From positions 77,573,960 to 77,637,959 of the forward strand of contig OX328128.1 in assembly GCA_946811695.1 (NCBI GenBank): DNA of 64,000 bases, in the 5' to 3' direction. Below are positions 10,794-21,469 of the stretch, one piece after another. This stretch comes from Gonocerus acuteangulatus (Eukaryota; Arthropoda; Insecta; Hemiptera; Coreidae). Positions within the stretch are counted from its first letter, which is position 1; each line of letters starts with the position of its first letter. A program made the translations under genes and the position numbers. The notes beneath the pieces are model-generated. The model searched no databases, was not told the DNA's origin, and saw nothing but the letters and a program-made list of their open reading frames with translations.

Positions 10794-11069
10794 TGTTAGA
10801 CCTGTGAGGAAAAACATGGGAAAGGAAGGAACCCAGACACCAGTCAGCATATTGGACAACAGCAGCTAGAGACCTGCATTGCTCTACAATTCCCACGATT
10901 CCCCAATCCTACCTGCCTATTTAGGCTGGGCTAAATCCTAGCTCACTCTCAGTCTCTTCTCACTCCCTCTCTCACACTCTCTACCACCGTCCAGGCCAGT
11001 TGTACTACGAATACACGATACTTCTCACAAGCCAGGCCTTTCATTCTGAGCCCCCGAATCACTATCACA
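10794..11069 (+). repeat. Candidate 5' LTR of the second element
   Basis: Begins TGTTAG and ends ATCACA, just before TTTGGTGGCAGCGG, where TGGTGGCAGCGG would be the primer binding site. I could not name the tRNA. No second copy is present to confirm the borders, so the 5' end is a guess from the TG...CA rule. Confidence 0.5.
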
Positions 11070-11245
11070 TTTGGTGGCAGCGGTAAAAGAGGTCAACAAT
11101 CACATTTCAGCGGTAAGTACATATTTTCATTTTAATATTTTGCTTAAATCAAGTGGCTTACTAACAATTTTTTTTTCTTTCAATCTTCTAACTCATTCTT
11201 ATATACAAACTAAGACATATTTACAAATACATAAGCTCACCTAAA

Positions 11246-12016
11246 ATGTCATTCGTAAACGGACAAGGACAAAAAATGTCAACACAGGAAGCCATTGCTG
11301 CTTTGCAAGACCAAATTAAAGAACTTTCAGCTCAATTACAGGACAGGAAACAAAACATACAAACTACTCCACACATCCCACACTCCACTCTACCGACACT
11401 AGCAGAAATTCCTGTATTTCAAGGATCAGGAACTTCACTAGTAATAACGGATTTTTTTGAAAAACTAGACAATTTAGGCAACATCGTAGGTTGGACTGAC
11501 CAAGACAAATTAAAAATCTTAAATATCAGACTTGCGGGAGAAGCAAAAATTTACTGGGACTCATTAAACTCAGCAGACATACAACTGACTTACAAAGACG
11601 CTAAAGAATACTTAATCCAACGATTTTTCACTACACAACACCCCGCAGTACTACTCCAACTAATACTACAATACACGATCAAACCCGGCGAATCGATTAG
11701 AACAATGGGTGATCGACTCAAAGGACTTAAAAACAGGCTACACACAATGATGGCTAAAGATCCCGTCAATACCATGAACACGATACTCGACAAAATAACT
11801 ACAGACAAATACATAGAAAACCTAAGTCACATATCACCTGACCTACACAAAGAAATGAAATATCGGTTACCAAAAAACCTGGACGAGATAGAGAAAAGCA
11901 TTATAGCGTACAGCGACATTGACACACCGAACACAAAATCAATATTTCACACTCACTTAATACCAACAAAACAAGACACAGCACAAAAACAAAATCCTTT
12001 AACAAATCACACATAG
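11246..12016 (+). CDS. gag: Retrotransposon Gag (capsid part)
   Basis: 256 residues. A short coiled-coil N-terminus (ALQDQIKELSAQLQDRK) leads into a retrotransposon-Gag capsid domain. Characteristic features are the IPVFQGSG start, FFEKLDNLGNIVGWTDQDKL, LAGEAKIYWDSL (about 94-105), YLIQRFF and LILQYTIKPGESI. The frame ends at TAG 12014-12016, while the frame one base back is open from about 11926 and carries the zinc knuckles. The ATG at 11246 is chosen because the leader upstream has no longer option; a second ATG lies 10 codons in. Confidence 0.75.
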   Translation: MSFVNGQGQKMSTQEAIAALQDQIKELSAQLQDRKQNIQTTPHIPHSTLPTLAEIPVFQGSGTSLVITDFFEKLDNLGNIVGWTDQDKLKILNIRLAGEAKIYWDSLNSADIQLTYKDAKEYLIQRFFTTQHPAVLLQLILQYTIKPGESIRTMGDRLKGLKNRLHTMMAKDPVNTMNTILDKITTDKYIENLSHISPDLHKEMKYRLPKNLDEIEKSIIAYSDIDTPNTKSIFHTHLIPTKQDTAQKQNPLTNHT

Positions 12017-12432
12017 AGAGACGAGCACATACTAAATCAAACTCACCTACGTACCGTAAAACAGGTACTGACCCACAAAATAAAGAAAAATCACCACACA
12101 GGACAAAATCCCCACCATATCCATGCAGATTTTGTCAAGGGAACCACTGGCATTCAGAATGCTCAATACGAAAACACAGCCCAACACGTCGATTCTTACC
12201 TAGGAAATCAAGGCAAGAATCACCTTCACCTCCACGACGACATTCTCACACAAATAGGTCATACATGCGATACTACAGCCCTAACACAAAATACAGCAGA
12301 CACAAAACTCACACATCAACCGAGTGTCAAATATGCAAAGGTGAACATCTTGCACCTGACTGCCCACAATTGACTTACTTAATTGGTTCAAGAAACTCAC
12401 TGAGCCCACCTCCTCACGAGGTGGAAAACTGA
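11926..12432 (+). CDS. gag: Gag C-terminal (nucleocapsid) frame, -1 relative to capsid
   Basis: A basic, proline- and serine-rich open frame with two knuckles of the unusual spacing CX2CX3HX4C: CRFCQGNHWHSEC (from 12124) and CQICKGEHLAPDC (about 12330). That spacing is more typical of BEL/Pao than Ty3 Gag proteins, although the capsid part reads as Ty3-like. There is no start codon of its own in context. It would be made by a -1 frameshift in the 11926-12016 overlap, or an indel has displaced it. It ends GAA AAC TGA. Confidence 0.65.
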   Translation, partial: TEHKINISHSLNTNKTRHSTKTKSFNKSHIERRAHTKSNSPTYRKTGTDPQNKEKSPHRTKSPPYPCRFCQGNHWHSECSIRKHSPTRRFLPRKSRQESPSPPRRHSHTNRSYMRYYSPNTKYSRHKTHTSTECQICKGEHLAPDCPQLTYLIGSRNSLSPPPHEVEN

Positions 12433-12473
12433 CACAAACGGCAACACTAAAGGGCATACTTAGGAACGACAAA

Positions 12474-12971
12474 ATGCATCCTCAACGGACTCACAACAAA
12501 ACGGTAACAGGGAAAAACAATTCTCACTTACAGCAACAAATACCCTTTCACAGCACAATATGGTCATATTCACAGGAATATCACAAAGACCTCACCATAC
12601 AAGGGTATGTACACGACAAAAAAGTCAATATTTTAATTGACACCGGCGCATCAGTATCACTCATAAACAATACCTTCATTCACAATGAATCACAAGTATC
12701 GCCGTGCAACATACAATTAAAATCAATAACTGGAAACTCGCTACAAACATATGGACAAAAGAAAACTCGCATATACTTTCAAAAACAAAAATATATAGAC
12801 GCAACATTAATAGCAACACACATACCTTCAAATTTGGACATTGTATTAGGTATTGACGTACTATGCTTACATAAATCTTTGATAGATTTCAATACAAACA
12901 TGACCGTAGACTCTACTGTTGTTTCCTTCACAAATACATGCATTAAAGCTTGTGACCAAGATTCTTTCTAA
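12474..12971 (+). CDS. Retroviral-type aspartic protease
   Basis: 165 residues from the ATG, and the frame is open upstream to about 12363, overlapping the nucleocapsid frame by about 70 bases in the -1 direction. The active site is DTGASVSLI near residues 57-65, and the C-terminal hydrophobic motif is VLGIDVL (about 123-129). The protein stops at TAA shortly after the protease domain, with no RT. A natural gag-pro-pol layout would continue, so truncation is likely. Confidence 0.75.
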   Translation: MHPQRTHNKTVTGKNNSHLQQQIPFHSTIWSYSQEYHKDLTIQGYVHDKKVNILIDTGASVSLINNTFIHNESQVSPCNIQLKSITGNSLQTYGQKKTRIYFQKQKYIDATLIATHIPSNLDIVLGIDVLCLHKSLIDFNTNMTVDSTVVSFTNTCIKACDQDSF

Positions 12972-12989
12972 GCGGTTTTCAAGTTTTGT

Positions 12990-14562
12990 AGTTTCGTTTT
13001 TGTCACACTCTGATTGATGACAATTGATGTCTGCAATTGACATCAATCCAGAACCACGTTGGTCGACCCAAAACTCGTGTTCTTGTGACTCTATCACTCA
13101 ATTGAGTCTTAGAAACAGGACTATCACACTCAAATCACAACTACTACTGCTTGCCGGTACACAAGTACTGACAAGTCTGTGCGGTGATTCATAGGTGGCG
13201 CGTCACCGCGGTGCGACAGTCTGGCCTTCCCCCACCCCTTTGCTTCAAGTTGACACTTGACATGTTGAAATTGTCTTCATTATTTCACTTATAACAACAA
13301 TTCCAACCAGGTTTTAATTATATTTAAGGTTTAAACCATGAACCACACAAATATCAAAGTACTGCAAAATTTCAAAAATGTGCTGAAATTTACGACTTTT
13401 AGGCCTTGTGCGGGAGAACTAAATGATGTGATAAATTTTTGAAATATTTTTTTTATCGTTTTTTGTGCTTATTTTTAGTGGAATTTTAACTTGCAACGTA
13501 GACTAAAAGTGTTTTAGGTTATTTTAATATTTTTGTAAAAATTGGCTTTTTTAGTAAATTTTCTAAACTTTAGGCCTTGTGCGGGAGACCTAAACATTTT
13601 TTAAAAAATCCAAAAAATTTTGTGGTACTTTTTGGTGCCTAGTAGCAACTTTTTATCAACTTGGAATTTGGAAACAAAAAAAAAGTTAAAAATCTATACA
13701 CCCTACTACATATCAATGAGTACCTAGGGGTAGAGAAAGATTGCAGTTTGCAATTAAGTTACCATGATGATTCCCCAAGATGACAAGGGGGTCAGGAGGA
13801 ATTTTTATTATGTTAGTTGAAAATGGTATGGCATTATTAAATACATTTATTATTAAATAATCATTTAAAAAACATTTATTGAATAAGAATTTATTCATTG
13901 ATTCAGTTATTGATTGACTGCATTTTTTTAAATTGATGAATAATTAATTATTTTTTCTTCTTCATTCATTATTTCTATTTATTTAAAAAAAAAACTGTTG
14001 TTCATGGGAAAAAAGTAGGCAATTTTTTCTTTTTTACCGGTATTGAGTACATTGTACTCAAAACTCATTTTATAAAGATTTCCTTTATAAATGTGAAAGT
14101 TGGTGCTGTAAGAAAAATTGGGGGGTGACTCAATATAACCTTCCACTACCTGAATTGAATTCATTATTATCCATAAAGAATTTCCGTCATTATTTAAAAA
14201 TTATTATCATTGAATGATTATGGATGATGAATGATTATTATCATTAATCATTCATCATCCACGCACACTTTATTTTTACAATAAAGTAGTTACTTGTTTT
14301 TGAAAATATCAGTAATGTTCAGTAAACAATATCAATAAAATAAATGATTTTCATTAAAAGTAAGAAAACGTTTAATTAACGTAGTCATTTTTATTGTAAA
14401 AGATTTTTAGAATAAGTCAATAGTATTTAACGAAAAATTCCAATCAAATAAATCAATTTTAATCAATAACAATTTTCATTAGAATAAATCACTTTTATTC
14501 CACAAAAATTTTCATTCAATAAATTACTGTTATTCAATAATGAATAAAAAAATTAATTTGAT
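12990..14562. other. AT-rich intergenic DNA with a short direct repeat
   Basis: No coding sequence recognised. AGGCCTTGTGCGGGAG occurs at about 13401 and 13571 in similar contexts (repeat period about 170 bp). From 13840 to 14560 the DNA is dominated by TTCATTATT/AATAATGAA-type palindromic AT repeats. Confidence 0.5.
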
Positions 14563-14697
14563 TTTAGCACTTTCCTCCGAAGGAAAGTAGCTATTGAGGT
14601 TGGACTCATGACGGAATTTTTGAAAAATTTCTTCAGATCTTTATCGATCCTACCTAGTAGACACCGAAAATGACCCCCGTTAAAATTTATACATATC

Positions 14698-14729
<32 letters not shown>

Positions 14730-15795
14730 TATATATATATGTCTGTTAACACGATAGCGGCCAGAGTTTTTGTTTTTTCGTCACGAAACTTGGTATATAG
14801 CATTCAATTAGTAAACGATTGAACGAGTTCGTTAACCACCAAAGTCGGTCCACCGGAAGGGGGGGGTTTACCCCGAACCCAAAACACTAATTAGACTATG
14901 TCAGCCGTAATATTTGTAATATTTCAACGAAACTTGGTATTCGTAGTGGTAATATAGAGAGAAAAGTGAGACATAAAAATGAACTAAATCGGTTCATTAG
15001 AAGGGGGGTTTACTCCGGACCCACAATACCAATTCGCCACTACCAGCCGTGATTTTTGGTATATTTCGACAAAACTCGGTATTCGTAGTGGCAATCCACA
15101 GGTAAATATGTGTTGTAAAAATAAACTAAATCGGTTCATTAGGAGGGGGGGTTTACTCCGGACCCACAATACCAATTCGCCACTACCAGACGTGATTTTT
15201 GGTATATTTCGACGAAAGTCGGTATTCGTAGTGGAAATCTACAGGTAAATATGTGTTGTAAAAATAAACTAAATCGGTTCATTAGAAGGGGGGGTTTACT
15301 CCGGACCCAAATTCCTAATATACCGCTCGTAACCTCATACCGGTCGTAATTTCTGCTGTATTGTAACGAAACGCGGTATACGTCGTGGGTAACTCATGAG
15401 AAAGATGTGTTGTAAAAATGAGCTGAATCGGTCAATCGGAAAGCGGGGGTTTAATTTGTAATATATTTTAATAGAAAAGCCCGCCACACGTAGGTTCACA
15501 AAGCCGCCGCAAGGAGCGCTTTCTACCACTAGAGTGACTGTATCCTGTTCCTGCGTTAGATCAAAATACGATAATATGAGGCTTTTTGTATTTATTACGT
15601 AGTGTAATAGGTACCATGTGTAAACGTAACTCTGGAAGCAAGGATCAGTTACTCATTACAAATTTAAAAGAGAAATATTCATGTTTTTATTTTATTTATG
15701 TAGGATATTTTAAGCAAATTGTTCTGGAAAGCAGTCTACACTACCCAAATTCTGAGGAAAGTGCTTAGTTATGCAGCTCCTGCGTGACGGACTTT
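14563..15795 (+). mobile_element. Helentron-like non-autonomous element, family A copy 1
   Basis: The 5' end carries TAGCACTTTCCTCCGAAGG. Near the 3' end its complement appears as CTGAGGAAAGTGCTTA (15753-15767), followed by a small hairpin, GCAGCTCCTGC, and the end GTGACGGACTTT. The interior holds a (TA)n tract (14698-14741), GTTAACACGATAGCGGCCAG, a GAGTTCGTTAACCACC module and three to four tandem units of about 135 bp around GGTTTACTCCGGACCC. Subterminal inverted repeats, an internal microsatellite and a 3' hairpin are hallmarks of Helentron-associated (DINE-1/HINE-like) elements. The class is inferred; the repeat family itself is directly visible from its copies at 41773, 47177 and 63870. 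Confidence 0.65.
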
Positions 15796-15910
15796 TAATT
15801 TTTAATTGATTTTCATTAAATCGCAGAATAATGAATGAATAATTATTAATTATTCCGAATGAATATCAAGTTTATTTATTATTCTGAATGATTTTTGCCG
15901 AAAACTGGTT
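15795..15910. repeat. Dispersed AT-rich repeat, second copy
   Basis: Partner of 1256-1395; shares the TATTCTGAATGATTTTTG-type 3' part and the ACTGGT ending. Confidence 0.5.
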
Positions 15911-15931
15911 GTAAGGTCCTGTGACCTTATT

Positions 15932-16042
15932 TTTTTTTCGTTTTTAACGGCGCATCAACTATTTGGCTATTAGCGCCGGGCTATCTATAGGTTGCCACCC
16001 TTTTATAATGCCAACAGCACGTGGTCGGTCACCCATTCAGGT
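15932..16042 (-). mobile_element. 5S rRNA-headed SINE, 5'-truncated, with 13-bp target duplication
   Basis: On the minus strand, 16042-16010 matches the 3' third of 5S rRNA (ACCTGAATGGGTGACC ... CACGTGCTGTTGGC). The tail continues GGTGGCAACCTATAGATAG, CCGGCGCTAATAGCC and GCGCCGTTAAAA, ending in an A-run (T-run on plus). The insertion is bounded by CTGTGACCTTATT at 15919-15931 and again at 16043-16055, a 13-bp target site duplication that supports retroposition and 5' truncation. Confidence 0.85.
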
Positions 16043-16055
16043 CTGTGACCTTATT

Positions 16056-16629
16056 AAATTTGTTTTTTGAGGTTTTAATCAGCCCCTCCCCCTTATATAC
16101 GCTTGTGATAATGTCTGAACAATGAACTAACATACGGACAATGATACAACTGTATTTTTTTTTACGTAAAAATCTATTAAATGAAGTAAAGCAGAAAAAC
16201 CTTAGGAAAAAGAATTTAATGAAACAATTTATTACAGGAAGAACTAAAGAAAGAACACACGGAGAGTAAAGGGCTCGACAACAAATTGTGGGGCGAGGCT
16301 AATGAAATGTACGGATAAAGAAGGGGGGGCTTGGGGTGTCGGTCCCCCAAGGGTTGTGATAAAATTACATTTAATATAAGTGCATTAGGCGAGTTTTTAC
16401 ATAGTTTAATCTTTTAATAACCTTCCCAAAGGGAAACCATGTTTGCCCGGAGTTCCTGCCTGGAATTTATTCCCTCTCCTGGGATTGGGCTGTTTATTTC
16501 TCCCAAAAGCATTTTACAACAGCTGGGTAACATGCATCGGCCAATAGTAGCCGATTATACTCGTAAATAAGGACAATTTATGTTATTTTATCAATAAAAT
16601 CATTGTTTATGTTAATGTTACATGTATAC
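16056..16629. other. Unassigned DNA
   Basis: No gene seen. Contains CCCCTCCCCCTTATATACGC, which resembles a stretch near 21990 and may be part of a dispersed repeat. Confidence 0.35.
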
Positions 16630-16790
16630 ATATATATCTGTAGAATTTTATATTCCTGCATCCTATATCCCTCTTTTACCCTACAGCCAAATGTATTTAT
16701 GACAATTCCGCTACGATTACCATTGACGAATATGGTATTTTTCTTCTATTTAACATTTATTACTGCTTACTCCAGTATATATAAATGTCA
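16630..16790 (+). repeat. Diverged direct repeat, copy 1 (copy 2 at 17575-17735)
   Basis: TTTTATATTCCTGCATCCT, CCTATATCCCTC, CTACAGCC, GACAATTCCG, CGCTACGA and a TTCTTCTAT end recur in the same order about 945 bp downstream. Moderately diverged and non-coding. Confidence 0.6.
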
Positions 16791-17574
16791 GAAAAAATGG
16801 AATGAGTCAGAAAAAATTACCGTTTTCTTTCTGCTTGAACTTCCTCTCTTATTTACATTCGGGAGCTAAGAATTGTGATATAAAGTTGATATTTGATCCC
16901 GTCTGGATGATTTGGTACACAGCATGCCCTCTATCCGGGCTCAGTACTTCTTCAGCTTTCCTTTAGTCACTATGACTATTAATTATAATAATTCTAGTAC
17001 TTTGCTTGATTATTGGAAGCGGATGTTTTCAGCAGCTGAAGCCACTCGTTTAGTGGTTAAATTTGAGGATGAAGACTCTTTTAATGAAAGGACGATGACA
17101 AGGTAAAAATTTAATGAAGGTGTTTTGAGCCTTGAAAGGAAATCTGGATCAGGGCGTGTTTCAGTAGTCAATCAGAACGCTATGTTATATGTTATTGTAT
17201 TATAATTTGTCAATATATAAACCCATAATACAATTTTTAATGTGCTTTTCGAAATCCGGCCCGGAGGACCAAAATTAAACAAGAAAGGGAATAGAAGTGG
17301 AAGGGGGAGATAGAAGTTTTCAGATGTTTGTAATAGAATCTTCTCTCATACTTCTCTGAATGACAATTACACTACTAAGCATATTTATTAATCTCGTTCG
17401 TATTGAGGTTAGGAACAACAATCGAAATTAAACAAATAAAACCATTCATAAGACGATGAAAACTGATATACAGGTGCTTAAGAGTTAGAAGTGCTGTTTC
17501 AGGGAGGGTTTTTATGACGTCAGATATCATTAGAATTTCACGACCCCCCTCTCCTACCTCGCTGGCGAATCTCT
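16791..17574. other. Unassigned DNA with two short open frames
   Basis: Frames at 16603-16869 and 16912-17106 show no motif I recognise and are not supported as genes. Confidence 0.35.
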
Positions 17575-17722
17575 ATCCTCTGTGGGGTTTTATATTCCTA
17601 CATCCTATATCTCTCATTTGCTCCACAGCCACTTCCATTTACGACAATCTCTTTCTTTACACCCGCTACGAGTCGTGAATTTATAACGGTATTGGTATTT
17701 ATCTTCTATATCACTGCTCTAT

Positions 17723-17735
<13 letters not shown>
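17575..17735 (+). repeat. Diverged direct repeat, copy 2
   Basis: Partner of 16630-16790; runs into the (TA)n tract that precedes the SINE. Confidence 0.6.

Positions 17736-17776
<41 letters not shown>
17731..17776. repeat. (TA)n microsatellite
   Basis: About 23 uninterrupted TA dinucleotides directly before a type I SINE. Confidence 0.95.
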
Positions 17777-17780
<4 letters not shown>

Positions 17781-18138
17781 GGGCGAAGTTAGCTCAGTGG
17801 TAGAGCACTCGACTAATGAACTGGAGGACCGGGTTCAAAACCCGAGCGCGCACTAAAGATTTTTTCTTCTAGTGCTGCCGTTCGAGGATTGTATTTGGGG
17901 TCCCAGATCGTCCCTAGGCTCACCCAGCCTTTAATTAATTTAATTAATAATGGGTACCTTGGGTGCTAATGACTCTAGCAGTCGAAGCAGCCAAGGGGAA
18001 AATCAGGCGGCCGGAGCATATTATTGACCACACTATCTCCCTAGTGTGCCGTATGGTCAAGAATCAGATACCTCTACAGTATCTGCCCCTCTGGGCCCTT
18101 GTGGCCTGTTACGGGACTGATTTTTTTTTTTTTTTTTT

Positions 18139-18144
<6 letters not shown>
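17777..18144 (+). mobile_element. tRNA-derived SINE (type I), copy 2
   Basis: The fullest copy: head GGGGGCGAAGTTAGCTCAG, with A box TAGCTCAGTGGTAGAGCA and B box GGGTTCAAAACCCG. The loop CTAATGA between stems is tRNA-Ile(AAT)-like, but no acceptor stem is complete. The body is as in copy 1, plus GACCACACTATCTCCC and TGTTACGGGACTGA, ending in a 24-base T-run and a second (TA)n tract. Confidence 0.85.

Positions 18145-18194
<50 letters not shown>
18145..18194. repeat. (TA)n microsatellite
   Basis: About 25 TA units between the SINE T-run and the piggyBac left end. Confidence 0.95.
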
Positions 18195-18197
<3 letters not shown>

Positions 18198-18198
18198 A

Positions 18199-19124
18199 CC
18201 CTTAATTAGTGGCGTCGGGTCATATCGACCCGAAGGTATTTATTAATTCGATTTTGGCTTTTTAACTCATTGTAATTGTCTTCCCTAGCCATTGTAATCT
18301 CCTAGAACTGCTTTCTTCAGTATTTCTGTGTCTATTTGACTATTTGACCCGACGCCACTGTTTGTGTACTAACACGTGAGTACTACATCCTAAAATTTAT
18401 AGGACGTAATTTACTGTTTTTAAAGTATTTTTTACTCTTCTTAATAGCTAAATTTAAATGATTTAGTGCTTTTGAGGAAATATTGGCGGAATTCGATAGA
18501 CAGGAATGTGAAGAAGAGGAATAAGTTGGAGAAAGAGGTTCAAATGAAGGGGGAGACGTAGTTCATCAAGAATTATGGCATATGTTCGTAGCAAATTCTT
18601 TTTTTACCCAGACCTCTTAAACAAAAGATTAAGATATGTATGGAAGAACAAGGTTTGATAGTTATTCAGCCAGGAAATGAAGATGAAGCGGGAGAATGAA
18701 GCAGAAAGAAAGGGAAAATGTGTAGTTTTTGTCCTTCCACTAAAAACAATAAAAATCCTTTATTTTATGACACATGTGGCAAATGTGTGTGTAAGGACCA
18801 TTCCTCACTTGTCTGCAAGTAACGTAAGCCTTAAGTTTTTTTATTTTTTGTTATTGAATGAAAACTATATAAATTTTCACTTTGTAAACAAACAACGCCA
18901 TCATTTTCATACCTTCCATACAGGACTATTTTTTTAACGATTTTTTTATGTAAATTTTTATAAATATTGTATTATTTTAATAAATTACATATATTTAAAT
19001 AAATATTTGTGTTTATAATTATTTTTTTTAGATTACATTACGAAAAAAAATCAATTTAAAATTCGGGTCACTGGTGACCCGACGCCATTAGTTATGGAAG
19101 AAAAAGCACGCCACTAACTAAGGG
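18199..19124 (+). mobile_element. piggyBac-type element, internally deleted (926 bp)
   Basis: TTAA at 18195-18198 precedes the left end CCCTTAATTAGTGGCGTC. The right end is the inverted ACGCCACTAACTAAGGG (19108-19124). CCYT ends and TTAA targeting are piggyBac features; the right flank reads ATAT, so the second TTAA is lost. GACCCGACGCC-type subterminal motifs recur inside both ends and near 18345. A short N-terminal acidic remnant (about 18470-18620) and a C-terminal cysteine-rich remnant survive; the catalytic core is gone. Confidence 0.85.
18706..18822 (+). pseudogene. piggyBac transposase C-terminal cysteine-rich domain
   Basis: Reads CSFCPS ... CGKCVCKDHSSLVCK then stop, a CxxC...CxxCxCxxHxxxxC zinc-binding pattern that ends piggyBac transposases and binds the element ends. 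It sits in the expected place before the right terminal repeat. Upstream frames are interrupted by stops and the DDD catalytic region is missing. Confidence 0.75.
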
Positions 19125-19534
19125 ATATATATTTATATAAATTCTGTTGATATAAATGCTGTTGTTAGCCTGATATTTATATGCCGAGTTCTGATACTGT
19201 CGCACCGATAATGATAAGACCAATGTACAACCAGCTTGTTATATAGTGCACCCAGGAAACTCGCTTACGACGCCGATTGTTTAGAGCGATCCGGAAGTAG
19301 TGACTAGAACATTTGACGATTCATAAACCAAAGTTCACGAAAACGTAACGGAGGTTAATTGTTTTTATAGACTTATTGTTGGTAGACATTTCGAGCAAAT
19401 GATTATGCGGAGGATTACGAAGACTAGCGTGCAATCTTTTTTAATTTTTTTATTTAAATGTTTTTGATACTTTTTCTCAAATTACATTAATTTTCTTTAT
19501 CACTGAAATAAAAGAGTTTTTGGGATTTTTACAC
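19125..19534. other. Unassigned AT-rich spacer
   Basis: No motif recognised on either strand. Confidence 0.4.
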
Positions 19535-19539
19535 TTGGT

Positions 19540-20165
19540 TACTGTCCAAGACCTCACAGACTCATATCAATACCACCTTGAACTATAACAAACTTTGACA
19601 TGTATGGTTTCACTACAAAACATTTACACATTACACTCCACTTGCATAGAAATTAAAGAACACATTTATTACTTACACTCATTAGGAAAACATATGTCAT
19701 TCTGGTGGCTGCCAGGACATGAAAACCTTGGACTGGGCACGACTGCTGACTTTCAAGCCAAACTTGCTACACATAAACCAACACTACAAACTGTACTTCA
19801 AAGATGTAACTAGGATGCACCGAAATACCATACAACAAAAATGGCAGCTAGAATGGAGTAATCTGACAGACAACAAACTAAGACAAATCAAACATATACT
19901 TACTGACTGGCCAAGCGCATACAGAAATTCCCGGAGAGAGGAAATAGTTCTTGCAAGACTGCGAATAGGCCACACACGCATTACTCATGAATACTTAATA
20001 CTTGCAATACTGAACTAACAGTCAAACATATATTAACAGACTTCATTCTTATAACAAACTTGGACATACATCTGGCCATTACTGGCCTACTTACTGACAG
20101 CAGCCACCATATTGACGACATACTTACACATTTAAAAAACATAATCGTAATATGTTTATGACAAA
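19540..20165 (+). pseudogene. Non-LTR retrotransposon 3' end (RNase H and C-terminal region), frame-broken
   Basis: In one frame, IKEHIYYLHSLGKHMSFWWL PGH followed by DFQAKLA is the end of an RNase H domain. In a second frame, QQKWQLEWSNL, ILTDWPSAYRNSRREE and VLARLRIGHTRITHEYLI is the conserved C-terminal segment of Jockey/I/R1-type ORF2. Normally a CxxC...H...C knuckle follows, but a TAA comes instead at 20018. At least one frameshift separates the parts. It is a dead 5'-truncated copy. Confidence 0.8.
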
Positions 20166-20404
20166 ACATGAGAACATCCGCAACTTCTTTTATTTCAAAA
20201 TGAAATGAATTTTAGTTAGTTTATTCAATGTTTAATCTCAATTTATTTGTCGCGTTCTATATAGATTCTTTTTTTTAAATTTGATTTATTCTGTTTAGTT
20301 ATTTGCGTTTTCAATATTTTACTTTGGTTTGTATTTTACTGACGCGGTAAACAAGTAAATCGATGCCGTTCACCGACGATCTGGAGCATCACAAAAATAA
20401 AAGA

Positions 20405-21400
20405 ATAATAATATTTTCTTTATGCTGTGATGATAATTTATTTACTAATGTTTCTGTATTTATGCTATGATAATCTATTATAATTTCTTTACTAATGTTT
20501 CGGTATTTATGCTATGATAATCTATTATAATTTATTTACTAATGTTTCCGTATTTATGCTATGATAATCTATTATAATTTATTTACTAATGTTTCTGTAT
20601 TTATGCTATGATAATCTATTATAATTTATTTACTAATGTTTCCGTATTTATGCTATGATAATCTATTATAATTTATTTACTAATGTTTCTGTATTTATGC
20701 TATGATAATCTATTATAATTTATTTACTAATGTTTCTGTATTTATGCTATGATAATCTATTATAATTTATTTACTAATGTTTCCGTATTTATGCTATGAT
20801 AATCTATTATAATTTATTTACTAATGTTTCCGTATTTATGCTATGATAATCTATTATAATTTATTTACTAATGTTTCTGTATTTATGCTATGATAATCTA
20901 TTATAATTTATTTACTAATGTTTCCGTATTTATGCTATGATAATCTATTATAATTTATTTACTAATGTTTCTGTATTTATGCTATGATAATCTATTATAA
21001 TTTATTTACTAATGTTTCTGTATTTATGCTATGATAATCTATTATAATTTATTTACTAATGTTTCTGTATTTATGCTATGATAATCTATTATAATTTATT
21101 TACTAATGTTTCCGTATTTATGCTATGATAATCTATTATAATTTATTTACTAATGTTTCTGTATTTATGCTATGATAATCTATTATAATTTATTTACTAA
21201 TGTTTCTGTATTTATGCTATGATAATCTATTATAATTTATTTACTAATGTTTCCGTATTTATGCTATGATAATCTATTATAATTTATTTACTAATGTTTC
21301 TGTATTTATGCTATGATAATCTATTATAATTTATTTACTAATGTTTTTGTATTTATACTATGATAATCTATTATAATTTATTTACTAATGTTTCTGTATT
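20405..21400. repeat. 47-bp tandem satellite, about 21 units
   Basis: Unit TATGCTATGATAATCTATTA + TAATTTATTTACTAATGTTT + CYGTATT (47 bp), highly homogeneous. The main variable base is C or T in TTTCYGT, and the two versions are interspersed without a fixed period. Edge units at 20440-20510 and 21340-21400 are more diverged, as expected from unequal crossing-over. Confidence 0.95.
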
Positions 21401-21469
21401 TCCCAAATTTGACGTATCCATATAGACCAGAAAGTTCGCTAATCGACTCCGCTGTTGTCCAGCAATAAA

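Larger units (their letters stand above)
10794..12990 (+). mobile_element. 5' part of a second LTR retroelement (gag-protease only)
   Basis: A possible LTR, a PBS-like TGG, a retrotransposon Gag, zinc knuckles and a retroviral-type protease follow in order, then homology ends. No RT, RNase H, integrase or second LTR is visible in the window. It is either truncated near 12975 or an internally deleted derivative. It begins 134 bp after the gypsy-env 3' LTR and has a different base composition (A/C-rich), so it is a separate element. Confidence 0.75.

Noticed and set aside
12433..12473. A -1 frameshift signal of classical X XXY YYZ type before the protease frame
   Set aside because: G GAA AAC precedes the stop but does not fit the heptamer rule, so I only mention it as a possibility in the findings.
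17777..17850. Functional tRNA gene
   Set aside because: A and B boxes are good, but the acceptor stem does not pair and the same head recurs with a SINE body in three places.
20405..21400. CRISPR array (also considered for 49670-50130, 52280-52890 and 58240-59560)
   Set aside because: The repeats are direct tandem units without unique spacers, no cas genes are present, and the DNA is eukaryotic.
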